In this document: positions 12,603-23,917 of the stretch, piece by piece
How the letters are laid out: each line of letters begins with the position of its first letter
Numbering within the stretch: the stretch's first letter is position 1
DNA from: Limonium bicolor
Lineage: Eukaryota > Streptophyta > Magnoliopsida > Caryophyllales > Plumbaginaceae
Reading direction: 5' to 3'
Length of the DNA stretch: 64,000 bases
Assembly: GCA_023374045.1 (NCBI GenBank)
Contig: CM041776.1
Coordinates: 344,285,636 to 344,349,635, forward strand
Notes under the pieces: generated by a model
Seen by the model: only the letters and a program-made list of their open reading frames with translations
Databases searched by the model: none
Told to the model about the DNA's origin: nothing
Position numbers and translations under genes: made by a program

Positions 12603-14259
12603 ACCCACATATACATATGTACATATATGTAAGTATACCGATGTTAAGTAAGAAAACTAACTTAAAGGAAGTAAACAATGTGTAAGTATAAGAACATTAA
12701 GTGAAACCGAAACAACGGGACAACGGGGTAAGTACGGGAGTAGCAATTATGTATGTAATGTAATGCGTAGTATTGATTGAACCGTTTGGCATGTAGCCAG
12801 GGGTTCAAGAATAGGACTCGAGGAACAAATAAGGACTAAGGAACAAGAGGGCACCGGTAAAGTAAATTGCAGAAAAAGGTATGATCTCTTCATGCCCTGT
12901 ATCCTAATCTGGTTACCCCGATTTGTGTGCTTATTTGACCACCTAAATAAGATAAATGCATGAATCGGACTATATTGCACTTACCTGTGCTTGACTTATG
13001 TTGTTCTTGATATTTATTGTCTTGAGCACTAGTTTGTATAATTCATGAAATATATGAATGATGATGAATGGTATTCGAATCTTGTATTGTACTTAAGTAT
13101 TGTATTGCATTTCGTATGAATGGGTATTGAGCAATGTATTTGTGTATGTGGCTTGTATGAATGACTTCTGCTAATTCCTAACTACCTAACTCCTAACTTA
13201 AGTGAGTAAACTGGAATGAGTAGAAGTCCGATATAGCTTCGGCCACGCGTGAGGATGCGGAGTCACAAGAGGTTGGCTGCAATTCCTGACTCTTAAACTA
13301 GTCTGCGGCCTAAATCCCTTAAATGGGTAGCATCCCGGATTGGTGAGTCAAGTAAATCCCGGAGGTGGGACGGAGTAGTCCCCAGGGCCGGAGGTCCCGA
13401 CGACTTAACATGAGTAAAAGTAAGAGTAAGTAAGTATGTATGAGTATGAGTATGAGTATGAGTATGAGTATGTATGCGTATGTATGAAGTAATGAGTAAA
13501 AGAGTGATCTCCACCCGATTAACCCGGGTGGACCAATGAAGCTAACAAGAACTGTACTTTGTGTATGTAATGAGTATGTGTATTCGGAAGAAGGTAAGTA
13601 TGTGTTGGATGGTTATATTGTATTCCTTGTATGTAATGAAGTGTATGTGTGTATGCCTTGCGTAAGTATTATTGTATTGTGTGTAAGAGCATGTATGCAT
13701 GTATGTTTGTATGAAAATGAACTGCATGTATTCGACCAAGTGGTCGGCGTACCCTCACTAGTACGTGGGGTATGCGGTTATCATGCGCAGCGAAAGCTGA
13801 CCCCCTAGGGGGAACGTTTTTAGTGTGCAGGTACCCGAAGCGAATATGGTCAAGGTAAGAGACCGGAGGCACACCCTTGTAATTAGAAGCAAGTAGTTTG
13901 TGGGGAACGGGTAGTAAGTAGTCTCTTAGTGAGTACGTATGAACTTGGAAGAGGTATTATACTTGTATAAGGATCTTAGTAAACTCGGTATATGGATTAT
14001 ATTGTATTGTATTTAAAGTATTGTATCGAATGGAAGATTGTAGCATTTATTGGTATATGGAGTGTGTATGGTAGGTATGTAACACTCGGGATTCCGGTCC
14101 ATCAGACCGATGTTGTATGTAGAAGAAGTAGCCTTGTTAGTCACGTGGGTGACTAACGGCATTGTATCACCCACTGTATGTAAGTATGTATCCGCTGCGT
14201 GTATCTGATGTGTAAGGAGATTGGACGGTAAGCATTGTATTAATGGTAGGGGTGTTACA
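9946..14259 (+). repeat. 3' LTR of element A1 (4314 bp)
   Basis: Runs from TGAAATACCCC to GGGGTGTTACA and is collinear with 1-4246. It contains the same leader (10585-11080), the hairpin array (12150-12538) and a shortened AT microsatellite (12575-12598). The next bases, AAAAT, may be the right target duplication, but the left one is outside the window. Confidence 0.95.
12150..12538 (+). repeat. Tandem hairpin array in 3' LTR of A1
   Basis: Counterpart of the array at 2145-2533, with the same six units and nearly identical sequence. One unit reads GATC in the 5' LTR where this copy has GACC, so the pairing is slightly better here. Confidence 0.9.
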
Positions 14260-14264
14260 AAAAT

Positions 14265-14539
14265 AAACATGATGGGTATATTATAGTGATTTGTGAGGTT
14301 TATGGGTATTTTATAAAAGTGGGTAAACCTCAGGGGTATATTAGGACACTTCCCTTAACTTTTATAGCACTTTTCTATTACTACGTCATTAATATTACCC
14401 TTACACGTCACTAATAGCAGAGAGGTGTATATATGTATGCTAAAATCTGTGACTAATGGAGAAAACTAGACTTATGGTAGACATTTTAAATTCTTGAACA
14501 ATGGGATCTAGAAAGTACAATCAATTATTGTACTCTTCA
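14265..14539. other. Unassigned flank of A1
   Basis: The first ~85 bases contain repeated GGGTATATTA-like phrases ending near CACTTCCCTTAA, which resembles the terminus of a Mutator-type MITE truncated by the A1 insertion. I see no gene in the rest. Confidence 0.3.
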
Positions 14540-15960
14540 TCCCCAAGTGACTCGAAGTGTTGTAGTAGGCCTTGCCGGTGATAGTATTGTGAAAATATCA
14601 TCTAGCTGAGATCGGCCTAGGATGTATTTAACATTATCCAAGCCCTTCTACAGTTTTTCATTTACGAAATGATAGTCCAATATGATGTGCTTCGTCCTTT
14701 CGTAAGAAACCGCGATTCTAACTATGTGAATAACACGTAGGTTGTAGTGTTTCACAAGGATTGGCTTTATCCTGTTCATCTCTATATCGTGCAACGACCT
14801 GCTAAGCTAGATAATCTCCTTGGTAACTTTGCTCATATAATTTCACCTCTAAAGATGGCAGACCAACGAATGATTGTTTCTATATTTTTGGATAGGAGGA
14901 GCACCCAAAGTGAGATGAAGTATTCAGAGATGGATTTTCTAGTAACTGGATAAGATGACAGTCTGATTCACACTAAACAATAAGATTGTACTTTATATTG
15001 GGTTAAAAAAACATCCCAAGTCTCAAGGTCTCTTAGATCGAGGCAAGTATGTGTTTGGCCGCCTTATGATAGTATCCTCTGGGGTCTTGAAGGAAATGGC
15101 TCAGATTTTCCATCTTATAAGTGAGATTTGGTCAATTGTTGGTGAGGATATTTCGTTTTTCTATCAACCTTCTATAGGTGATGGGGTCATCAAAATAGAT
15201 ATTTGAAGTCGTCATGCACGTTTTTGCCCAACCTGCAAAACAAAAACAACTACATGAAGGTTTCCTACCTCCTATTCCTTATAAATATCCATAGCATACT
15301 TTCATTAGGATAGAATAAGACCTTCCTTATTTTCAATAAATTTCATCCCTAAGAAGTAACAAATTATTCCAAAGTTTTGTTCTTTAAAAAAATGTCTTGT
15401 CTAACTCATACTCTAAAGTAACAACTTCAGGTTGATCTTTTTCTAACTACTAAAATATCATCTATATAGACACCTACTAAAGTAACATTGGTTCCCTTGG
15501 TTTTGGTGAAGAGGGAATAGTCATACTATGATTGATAATAATCAAGATTTTAAGAAACTCACCAAGTTTGGCACACCACTGACATTAAGCCTGTTTCAAC
15601 CCATCAAGCATTTTCCTATATGCGAAGCCCTTTAGGAAAACTCATATAAACATCTTCATGGAGGTCCCACAAAGAAATATGTTGTTCACATCTAGTTGAT
15701 TCAATATCCGTCCCTTTTGATAACAAGTATAGTCAAGCTTTAATAAAGAAGAGCTTGATGACAAGGAAGATGTCTCCTCATAGTCCAACTCATATGTTAG
15801 GTAAATCCCTTTACCGCAAGTCTTTCCTTGAAGCGTTGCAGACTTCCCTAAGATTTTACCTTCGCTTAATAGACCCATTTATAACCAATTAGCCTTTTAC
15901 CTTTTGGCAAATCCATAATGGACCAAGTCTCAATTCTTTTTAAGGTTTCAAAATCTTAAC
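14540..15960 (-). pseudogene. Decayed Ty1/copia reverse transcriptase/RNase H fragment
   Basis: Read on the minus strand from 15960, one sees a copia RT entry (LPKGKRLIGYKW-like, ~15870-15925), the catalytic-loop entry QLDVNNIFLCG (15642-15878 frame), VYIDDILV (~15450-15480; the copia YVDD site with Ile) and finally an RNase H end with RTKHI near 14700. Stops and frame changes separate the pieces. These motifs are in canonical Ty1/copia order. No LTR of this element is recognised nearby, so it is a truncated relic that cannot encode an active polymerase. Confidence 0.8.
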
Positions 15961-16485
15961 CCATTCCAAACTCACATACAAAGGTATTGTTTGGAAATAT
16001 TCCAGTGGTTGGGGATGCCAAGCGGTGGAAGTGGGAACTGAAGTTGTTGATGAACTCAAAAGACTATGTTTGAGTTTCGTTGACTCACACCATTGAAGGG
16101 CAGAGAAAATGAGAAGGAAAAAAAATAATTATAGACGACAAACTGATAATAGCTCTCCTGAGAAAGGAGGAATAAGCCGATGTTGGTTACCCGAAATAAG
16201 GATTTTCGAAATTGGTTGAGATGAACAAGATTGGAAGCCATCTTTTCCTAAAGAGGGAGGAGGATCCATGCTCGAGTCAGGCATTTGGATTAGAATAGCA
16301 TAAAGGACGGGGTTAAGGGAAATCCAAAGAGCATGTTAATAATATCGGCCAGAGGAATAAGACAGGTAAGGAGTAGGCAGTCGGCTAGTTTGTTCTGGGT
16401 TGGGCATGAATAGTGGCGGTGGCCCCGGGTGGTTTTAATAGGTAGTGGGGAAGGAAAAGTAGAAAGCTTTCCTTGGTTTTAAGAG
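15961..16485. other. Unassigned sequence between two retroelement relics
   Basis: No coding motif, terminal repeat or tandem structure was recognised. It could be upstream Athila-type interior too decayed to see, or host DNA. Confidence 0.3.
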
Positions 16486-16800
16486 GTGATCCTGAAAAGG
16501 AAGTCCTGTGAAGGAGACCAGGTTCTGCTTTACAATTCTTGGCTGAATCTGTTCCCCGGTAAGCTTAAGTCTCATTGGGTTGGACCTTTCTCTATCACAA
16601 AGGTAACCTCGTATGGTGTTATGGAGTTAAAGAACACAAAGAGGGGACCTTCATGGTCAATGGATCAAGGCTCAAACAATGCATGGGAGGTGACATTAAA
16701 TGGGTGGAAGCTCGTCCTATCTTTCTTCAAGAATCTCATGTTTGAGTAAGATTACAATTGTCTAGCCAAAGACATTAATGAAGGACAACTTTCTGGGAGG
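16486..16800 (+). pseudogene. Integrase C-terminal tail, Athila-type Ty3/gypsy
   Basis: The frame shows GDQVLLYNSWLNLFPGKLKS followed by HWVGPFSITKV, the hallmark end of the gypsy integrase in Athila/Tat elements. A change of frame then gives FMVNGSRLKQ, which is the normal continuation (VNG.RLK). The downstream phrase CTGGGAGGCACCCAG (~16794) matches the conserved post-integrase segment of this lineage. No catalytic core is present, so only the DNA-binding tail remains. The frameshift and missing upstream domains make it non-functional. Confidence 0.8.
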
Positions 16801-17946
16801 CACCCAGATTTCATTTAATGTCATATCTTCTAAATTTCATTAGTTTAACACTCGCACAATCTTTTGAGCTTTTGTGAATGACGGGCTATTTTGGCATTCA
16901 TTGGAAATGCATTTTCGCGCCCAACTTGGTGGTGTTTGTGTTGTGAATATTTTGGAAACAGTTATGTCCCTCTGAAAAGGGATGGATTTAGGAACAATTT
17001 CAAAGGAAACTCTGGTAAAATTTTCCAAAGGACTTTCATCTCCAACGATCGAAGGCAGTGCTTCAACGACCTCGAACACTCACAAGTGTGGGAGAAACCC
17101 GTCTTCAATCCACACCTTATCAGGGGTACTAGTTTCACCCTTCCTTTTAGTTTAGCACAATACAAATCATACACACAATTTTTATTAACTATATGCTAGT
17201 GCACCGAAAAGGTCTTTTGTTTCTCCCCAAGCTAGTTGTTGAACATTGAGAAGAGTGACCTTTTCTTTTTTTTTTCTCACTGCTTAATTTCCTTATGCTT
17301 ATTTGTTGCTTCCATTTATGATTTACATTTATAGTAAGGAAGTTTTCCTTTGAATTCTTAAGGTTTTTCCACCCAATTTTTTGAAAATTTCTCTCTTTAG
17401 AAGCATGTTTATGCATTGCTACCATATGATCTTATCCTGGTATATTTCTATTGCTTAGGGGTTCTTTCTTTATTCTCTCTTAGGGATTGCAAAGGGGTGC
17501 TTCTTTGTGAAAATTCTTGAAGGAACTTGAGAGACACCACTGGTAACCAACAAAATGAGAGTTGAGTTTTCTTTAATGCAAAGGCCAAAATGCCTAAATT
17601 CCTCTCCTCATCTCTTATGCAAATGCGAAACAAATGTAATCATCTATTTTTCCATTTGATTTATCCTTAGTGCCCATACTTGAGAGAGAAGTTTACTATG
17701 GTATAAGTTCTCCAAGTATCCAAATTGTTAATCTTTAAAGCACTCCAGATCATACCTGAAACGCTAACTTTTTATTTGCCCTAAGCACACCTATATCACC
17801 AGGATAAGGTGGGTTTGCACTCCTCATGAGTTGTCCACCCTTTTTGTTCACTAAGATCTAAGAATTCATCGAAGCACTTGCTTGCCTTAAATACCTATCC
17901 TTGTTGTGGGTCCTAGTTTTGCTTGGACAAGCAAATAGAAAAGTGT
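16801..17946 (+). other. 3' untranslated region of the Athila-type element
   Basis: No gene recognised. It lies between the integrase tail and the polypurine tract, where Athila elements usually carry a long non-coding or env-like region. The phrase CTTGGACAAGCAAATA just upstream of the G-tract matches the usual context of that tract. Confidence 0.55.
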
Positions 17947-17962
17947 GGGGGGGGGGGGGGGG
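17947..17962 (+). other. Expanded polypurine tract (16 G)
   Basis: A run of 16 G followed by AG precedes the LTR start TGATAAG at 17965. Family members usually have 5-8 G, so this run is expanded or is an assembly artefact of a homopolymer. Confidence 0.7.
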
Positions 17963-18230
17963 AGTGATAAGTGGTGAACATATGATTTATGAGGCTCATA
18001 TGCATTTGCATTTTACTTGAGTTATAACCAACTTTCACCACTTATAGAGTATTGGTAATTATTAGTGAACTCATACAATTTGATTATAATTAGGTAAAAG
18101 CTCTTTGAAGCATGATAAAACGATGAAATGAGCTACTTGGATGCTTGAACAAGACTATGGGATGCGTGTCATGAGGCTAGAGCCCAAGACGAAACCAAAC
18201 GGGAGAGAAACTTGCATTCTGGTGCATATT

Positions 18231-18520
18231 CATGCCTGGTCCGGGTCTACAACCTGGTCCAACCCTCTGCTGAAGTGTTTGCCCATTTTTCACCCCGGTT
18301 CAGGTTTGTGTTCGAATCTACAAACATGGACCATCCCTCACTGAAGTTCTGTTAAGTTTCGGGCATGGTCCGGGTTTACGTCTGAGTTTATAAACCCAGA
18401 CCACTCTCCACTAAAGTATCTACCTATTTTTCACCTGGTCCGGGTATGCGTCAGAGTCTGCAAACCCGGGCCAAAGCAGCGCTGAACTCCCTAGCTACCC
18501 TTTTTTCACTCTAGTCTGGG
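18231..18520 (+). repeat. Tandem hairpin array in the Athila-type LTR
   Basis: Units built on TGGTCCGGGT ... AAACCCGGACCA recur near 18236, 18294, 18365, 18435 and 18512 (58-77 bp apart). Further units at 19125 and 19193, the latter closing at 19926-19938, were separated by the hAT MITE and the TRIM. Spacers share CACTGAAGT/CATTTTTCACC phrases. Confidence 0.75.
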
Positions 18521-19124
18521 TAGGGCTGCCCAAAAAATTCCGAAACTGCGGTATCTGACCGAAACCGAAGTGAACCGTACCTGTTTCAGGTTAATCGTAC
18601 CGGTTCTTGCGGTATGGTTAACCGAACCGCATAAATTGACCGGTTTCGGTTTCGGTAACGGTATTGAATTTTCCAGAACGGTTAACCGCTTGGTTAACCA
18701 CGGTTAACCGATTATATAAACAATAAAAATCTTCAAATATAAATGTGCATCTTATATAATATTAAAGGTTAGCTATTGAGGGAATATGCACAATATTATA
18801 TTTTTTGTCACCTATGTTTGATTTGTCACTCAGGATTTAGGTAAATGATCAATGTTGTACTATAATATTAATGGTATGGTTCTCATCAATAAAAAAATAC
18901 ACGGCTACAAGGTTAACCGATAAAACCGAACCAAATTAAAGGTTAACCGGTTTAAACGGAATGGTAGCGGAATCGGATTTTAGAAAACCGAATTAAACGG
19001 TTAACCGAATCCGGTTAACCGATCTAAATGGAATGGTAACGGAATTGGATTTAGAAAACCGAAGACCCGGTTAACCGAAAGCGGTTAACCGAATAAGGCG
19101 GTTAACCTACCATGGGCAGCTCTA
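18521..19124. mobile_element. hAT-type MITE (604 bp)
   Basis: Ends are TAGGGCTGCCCA and TGGGCAGCTCTA, an 11/12 inverted repeat. The element is flanked by perfect 8-bp duplications AGTCTGGG (18513-18520 and 19125-19132), the size made by hAT transposases. The interior is rich in GGTTAACCGG-type palindromes and encodes nothing. Confidence 0.92.
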
Positions 19125-19210
19125 AGTCTGGGTATTTGTCTGTGTTATATACTCGTACCATTAATCAATGCACAGGATTTGGCCACACCAGTATGGTCCG
19201 GGTTGTTTAG

Positions 19211-19912
19211 TGTGATACCTGATATGGTATGAGGGCGCCTCCCACGTCGGCCAAGAGGGGGAATGAACTACCACTTTATAAGTGGTGGGGATACCCTCTT
19301 CTACTGTGAGGGCTCTGGAGAGGTGTATATGTTGACCCTCCAGAACAAAACCCCACTGGGGACAATATCCACCATGGGCAGGGCTTTTCGCTTCCGCTGG
19401 GCCACTCTGGTGTGATGCTGCTCATTTAAGTATGACCCTTGAGAAACAAAACCATGCGGTTGCGGCCAAAGCGGACAATATCACAGTAGTGGGTTGGATT
19501 GGCTGGGTAGGATGTTACATTTGGTATTAGAGCCAGACCCAGGTCAATGTGCTAGCGGGCCTGCGAGGGCGCTAGGCACCTTAGGGTGGTAGAGTGTGAT
19601 ACCTCAGGTATGAGGGCGCCTCCCACATCGGCCAGGAGGGGGAACGAACTACCACTTTATAAGTGGTGGGGATACCCTCTTCTACTGTGAGGCCTCTGGA
19701 GAGGTGTATATGTTGACCCTCCGAAACAAAACCCCACTGGGGACAATATCCACCATGGACAGGGCTTTCCGCTTCCACTGGGCCACTCTGGTGTAAGGCC
19801 TTTTCAGGGTGCTGCCCATTTAAGTATGACCCCTGAGAAACAAAACCGTAGGTTGCGGCCAAAGCGGACAATATCACAGTAGTGGGTTGGATTGGCGGGG
19901 CAGGATGTTACA
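19211..19912 (+). mobile_element. TRIM (miniature LTR retrotransposon, 702 bp)
   Basis: Two ~310 bp direct repeats (19211-19519 and 19595-19912) begin TGTGATACC and end GGATGTTACA. The 75 bp between them holds a primer site, TGGTATTAGAGCCA (from 19521; one mismatch to the tRNA-iMet type), and a purine stretch before the second repeat. Flanks are TTTAG and TTTAA, a 4/5 match to a 5-bp duplication. It has no coding capacity and would rely on another element's enzymes. Confidence 0.92.
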
Positions 19913-20122
19913 TTTAACCAGACACAAACCCGGACCACATGTACAGATGCATCACGATTAAGTAAAAACGGGTGAGAGAATTTAATTCTCTGATTTTTCA
20001 CTCATGCCCGGTCGCGCCCAACAGAGAGGAAAGAAAAGAAATAGAGGCGATAGAGAGAAGAAAAAGAAGGGGGAGAAGAGACCACTCACCTCCATTAAAG
20101 CTCAACAACTTCATTAATGGCT

Positions 20123-20124
<2 letters not shown>

Positions 20125-20178
<54 letters not shown>
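20125..20178. repeat. (CT)n microsatellite
   Basis: About 27 uninterrupted CT units within the Athila-type LTR. Confidence 0.97.
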
Positions 20179-20181
<3 letters not shown>

Positions 20182-20875
20182 GTTCTTTTTCTCATTCAAT
20201 GCTTGAGTAGACTCCATTGTGCTTTGAGATGGGTTTTTGACCCCAAATCCCTAACTATGCTTGTAAATCTCACTATGCATTAATATAGTTGGTTTCTCTT
20301 TTGATATTCATTCAATGCTCTAGAATTGATCTCCTATTGCACTTGTGGTGAACCCTTTCTCCAATTTGGTTTTGAGTTAGGGTTTGTGACCAATTTGAGA
20401 GAGGAACCCTAATTTATACTTCTAGGGTTAGTTGGTATATTTTGGGGCTTTTATCTAGAACTTGTGCTTAATGATATTTAGTGAGTTGACCCTAATCGGT
20501 TTTGAAGGTTAAAATTAACTAAGTAAGATTTAGCTCATCTTTGGTTTAGAGGGCTATTAGCTTGTTCTAAGAGACAACTATAGTGTAGTGGAATTACTAG
20601 CAAGGTTAGGAGGTTTAGGTGATTGCCAAACTCCCAAAGTACTCTTCCTCCAATCCGTCAAATCATCATCTTTAATTTAATTGTTGTTCTTTCCATTGTT
20701 TAACCAATACAACCAAGCTTGTTGCCGGCTAAACCCCCAATTTACTGTTTTTCGTTTCAATGATTAATTACCGAGACAAGAAAGACAGAACTAATTTCCT
20801 TGTGGATACGACACTTATTGTACTACATCGATTAGGTGCACTTGCCTACTCCTTGCATATATCTTTATATTAATC

Positions 20876-21110
20876 TATATAGATTTTGCACAACACCCCT
20901 GTGAAGCGACCCACCTTGGTCGCCACCCTCTCCACAAAATCAATGGTGTAGTAAGCCTTCGAGATATCAAGGATCCGAATCCAGCATGACACCCACTTAA
21001 ACTCATGGCTTTCAATATATTAGCCCTACTCGAGACCTTGGATAGTGAATAGGGCTCGATTAATTTTCCTCGGGCCACGGACAAGAACCGCCTCCATAGC
21101 ACTCCTTACT
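20876..21110 (-). pseudogene. Possible DUF4283-like fragment of LINE or gag origin
   Basis: On the minus strand one frame gives WIRILDISKAYYTIDFVERV followed by ATKVGRFTGV. It resembles the WVR.P.LP.EYY...L..IG..VG pattern of the DUF4283 domain found in plant LINE ORF1 and related zinc-knuckle proteins. Stops break it upstream, and a different frame across the same bases is open for 75 codons without resembling anything known to me. The boundary with the Athila LTR is unclear. This is a weak call based on spacing and a few residues. Confidence 0.25.
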
Positions 21111-23427
21111 TCAAACTTGCTGATAAAAAGAGGATTTGGAAAACCTTGCAGAACCTAAAACCATCGAAACCACTCCAGCAGTGATCAAGGTGGATTCGAA
21201 GCACCTGGGCAAAAATCGGGTGGTGTAAAAAATAGTTTTCCTAGAAGGCAACGGTCAATGGAAAGCATTGCACAGTAGATTTCAAGGAATCGCATCTTTT
21301 GAGGAGGATGGATGTGGTAGAGGGAGCAGAATTACGGAAGGAGAATGGAGAAGAAAGAGGAAAATATACAAGTATATGAGGTATGGGATAAGTTTGCAAG
21401 CAAGATATAGAGGCTCGCTCCTAACCCTTGATACAAGACATGTAGAGCATGAGCTTGGAAGACAAACGGGTTGAAAGCAAAGCGCCCTTCAGTGAATAGG
21501 CATCATGCAACGTCAGAGCAGGGTGGACGGACCCAATTTGCTCTTTGGGGCGACAACTGAATTAGAAGAAGGTCATAAATAGGGATTGAGATAGATATGA
21601 CATTGCAGAATGTAACAGAGACGAAGAGAGAAGAACAGAGGATGTGCCAGAAGTTGTAAGGTCAGGCGTGTGCTAGCCCTATTCTCGTGTGTAGAAGCAA
21701 ATGATTTGCATGCCTGCCTGTGCCTGCCTTAGAAAAAGTAGAAAACAAAAAAGGCGCTAGAAGAAGAGGGACAGGGAGATCAATCAATGAGCCGGGTAAA
21801 CAAGGCACACTAAGGAGAAGGATAACCTTCTGTCGGGGGGAGAATGAGACCACGGTGACTAGGTTTAATGTACTGATCGAGAGAGATTGGACAAACAAAA
21901 GAAAAGAAAAGAGTTGTCTAATTTGGGTTCATTGAAAAGTATGGGGTGCCTTATTATGACCACAGGGCCATTATGAAACTTTATGTTTAATACGCAACAA
22001 GCCCTGTATGTAATTTATAATGTGACATGAAATGAAAAATGAAAAGCGATTCATAAGGTAAATGGAATGATGGTATTGACCACACTAAAAGAAATGAGGA
22101 ATATGAAGATATGGTATGAAAACAATTGTTCCACAAACAATAATTTTTGTTAATATGGAAATCATTTTTTACAATGATAAATACATTTAAAAAAAAAAGT
22201 TATCCTAATGTCTTTTGAATGATCAACTTGAAATTTATTTTATAAAATGCGAGCTTCCACTGTTATGAAAACCAATACTTTGAAAGAAGAAAATAGGTGT
22301 CGCTTGTATTCTATTCATTTTTTAAAGTTTTGTTTCATAGGGTGACAACATGATAGCAAACTGGTCACACCACCATTTGTTAGAAATTTAACTTTGAACC
22401 ATACCAAAGTCATCAGAGTTAGGCAACCAAGGGTTTGATCATAAATTCACAGTTGGAAATTTTACAGTTTTGCGAGACATGTATAGTAGTTTCTTTCTTC
22501 ATATACAGCACAACAGTTTTGATACTAAGTCCTCTAATAGTCAATAAAACTTTAGTCAGCAAAGTATTCTTGATCCTAATAAGTCCTCTAATAGTCAATA
22601 ATGAATAGTCGTCGCTTTCGCTTACTCTCTCGAACATCCCGTGGTTTTCCTTTTCTTATATGTCTACTGCTTACCGGCCTCAATCCTTATTGGGCCGATT
22701 TTAGAGATGGGCCATGCCATCTCATTTCCAGTCAAAAGCATAATAGGCTCTAAATATTTCGCTTCCAAAGACGGGCCTGCAATATATATTTCCTTTTATC
22801 CAGATTCTATTATAGTAAGATTCATTATACTAGTTTCTCTTTGAAAGAAAAGTGCTAGGAACCATGTATGGAAATGGAAATAATACTATCTATCATAAAG
22901 GTTTAGAAAAATCAAAGTATATGACCATAAAGAGTATAATATTGTTTTAACTCAAAAAGAAGATCATCGGTCAAAAACAGTTAAAATATCTTATTTTTCT
23001 TACTAGTATGGCGAATTCTATTGTCATGTAATAGTATTATACTTTTTCGAATGAATAAACATGAACATTTTGGTCAATACATAAAATTGATCTCAATGCT
23101 TGCTTGGTGCTCCACACAAAATCAGGTCTTCTTTGAAGTTTAAGTAAATAAGTTGGAGAATTATATTTTTCGAAATAATTATGTAATTATATACGTTGTA
23201 TAAAATGTTGTTACACAAAATATTGTGGATTAGAAGAAGAAACAACACACAACTTGCATCTTAGTAAATTCTTATGATATACTGCCAAACTTCCTTTTGA
23301 ATAGTAATTCACAAAATAGCCTCACATGAATACTAATCGGGTCAGTTCCTTACATTTGCACTTGAGTAAACTGACAACTCCTTATTTTATATACTACATA
23401 GACAGACTTGTTAACCTGATTTAAATC
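21111..23427. other. Unassigned region without recognisable genes
   Basis: Purine-rich at first (21111-21950), then AT-rich. Short frames look random. A GGGGGGAGAATGAGA tract near 21834-21848 resembles a retroelement polypurine tract, but I could find no LTR edge beside it. A 22-bp direct repeat lies at 22526-22601. Confidence 0.35.
22526..22601 (+). repeat. 22-bp direct repeat pair
   Basis: TAAGTCCTCTAATAGTCAAT plus AA occurs at 22526-22547 and again at 22580-22601. The 32 bp between them show no further structure. Confidence 0.85.
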
Positions 23428-23484
23428 ATCATGGACATGTCTTTTTTTTTTTTTTTTTTTTTTTAAAACTATCATGGACATGTC
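23428..23484. repeat. Poly-T run flanked by a 14-bp duplication
   Basis: ATCATGGACATGTC occurs at 23428-23441 and 23471-23484, with about 23 T and AAAACT between them. Direct repeats of this length around an A/T homopolymer are what L1-type target-primed insertion leaves. Confidence 0.75.
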
Positions 23485-23917
23485 ATAAACACTAATCTAA
23501 CCCATGAATATTTACACAACGAATATACGCTACAAATAAAGAATGATCAACATTCAAATCAACCATGACTGACATGGGAGAGAGATGGGTTTATAATCAC
23601 GATTGACTGACTAGCTATATAATATAGTAGGCCTATTTTTTTCCTGGTTTTCACTTTTACATTCGTTTCCGGTAGCTACATCATACATGCAGATGTCTGC
23701 ACTCTGCAATATGCCATATACAATTAATAGCTTCTTTGATCAGTGAATTAAAATAATGCTGCTATGTCGCCCCCTAAAGCAAGCATGTTTTATCTTTTGT
23801 TGATCATTACTGGAGTATATTGGTGACGGTAAGCTATAGGTTAGGCAGTGATTGCAGATGAATAGAGTCATAGCCTCATAGGCGGTTTAAGGATGTTTTA
23901 TCTTCTTTTGGTATGGA
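23485..23917. other. AT-rich sequence, nothing recognised
   Basis: No frame, repeat or RNA gene could be supported here. Confidence 0.4.

Larger units (their letters stand above)
1..14259 (+). mobile_element. Giant non-autonomous LTR retrotransposon A1 (LARD-like)
   Basis: Two long direct repeats (1-4246 and 9946-14259) bracket a 5.7 kb interior. The upstream copy lacks only its first 49 bases, which lie before the window. The LTR begins TGAAATACCCC and ends GGGGTGTTACA, an imperfect terminal inverted repeat with TG/CA ends. A primer site follows the 5' LTR and a purine tract precedes the 3' LTR, so the element reads on the plus strand. The LTR copies differ by scattered substitutions and small indels, suggesting a fairly recent insertion. 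No gag, protease, reverse transcriptase or integrase motif is visible, which fits the LARD class known from cereals. The 3' end (a tract like GAGGACAAAGTTC, then G-rich purines) resembles Tekay-type chromoviruses, so a Ty3/gypsy partner is the likely source of enzymes; this is inference. The left target duplication is out of view. Confidence 0.93.
16486..20890 (+). mobile_element. 3' part of an Athila/Tat-type Ty3/gypsy element
   Basis: In order: an integrase C-terminal tail (16510-16746), a 1.2 kb non-coding stretch, an expanded G-tract polypurine site (17947-17962) and an LTR opening TGATAAGTGG at 17965. The LTR carries the late signature CTTGTGGATACGACACT (~20800), typical of the 3' part of Tat/Athila LTRs. 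No 5' half is in view. The end near 20890 is approximate because no second LTR is available for comparison. Confidence 0.75.
17965..20890 (+). repeat. LTR of the Athila/Tat-type element, with two later insertions
   Basis: It begins TGATAAGTGG directly after the purine tract. Removing the hAT MITE (18521-19124) and the TRIM (19211-19912) leaves about 1.6 kb. It contains a hairpin array (18231-18520, continuing in the fragments at 19125 and 19913) and a CT microsatellite (20125-20178). The 3' boundary is estimated. Confidence 0.65.

Noticed and set aside
20125..20178. CT run considered as a promoter GAGA element
   Set aside because: It lies within an LTR with no neighbouring gene, so a simple microsatellite is the plain reading.
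21834..21848. Purine tract resembling a retroelement PPT
   Set aside because: No LTR edge or paired repeat was found next to it.
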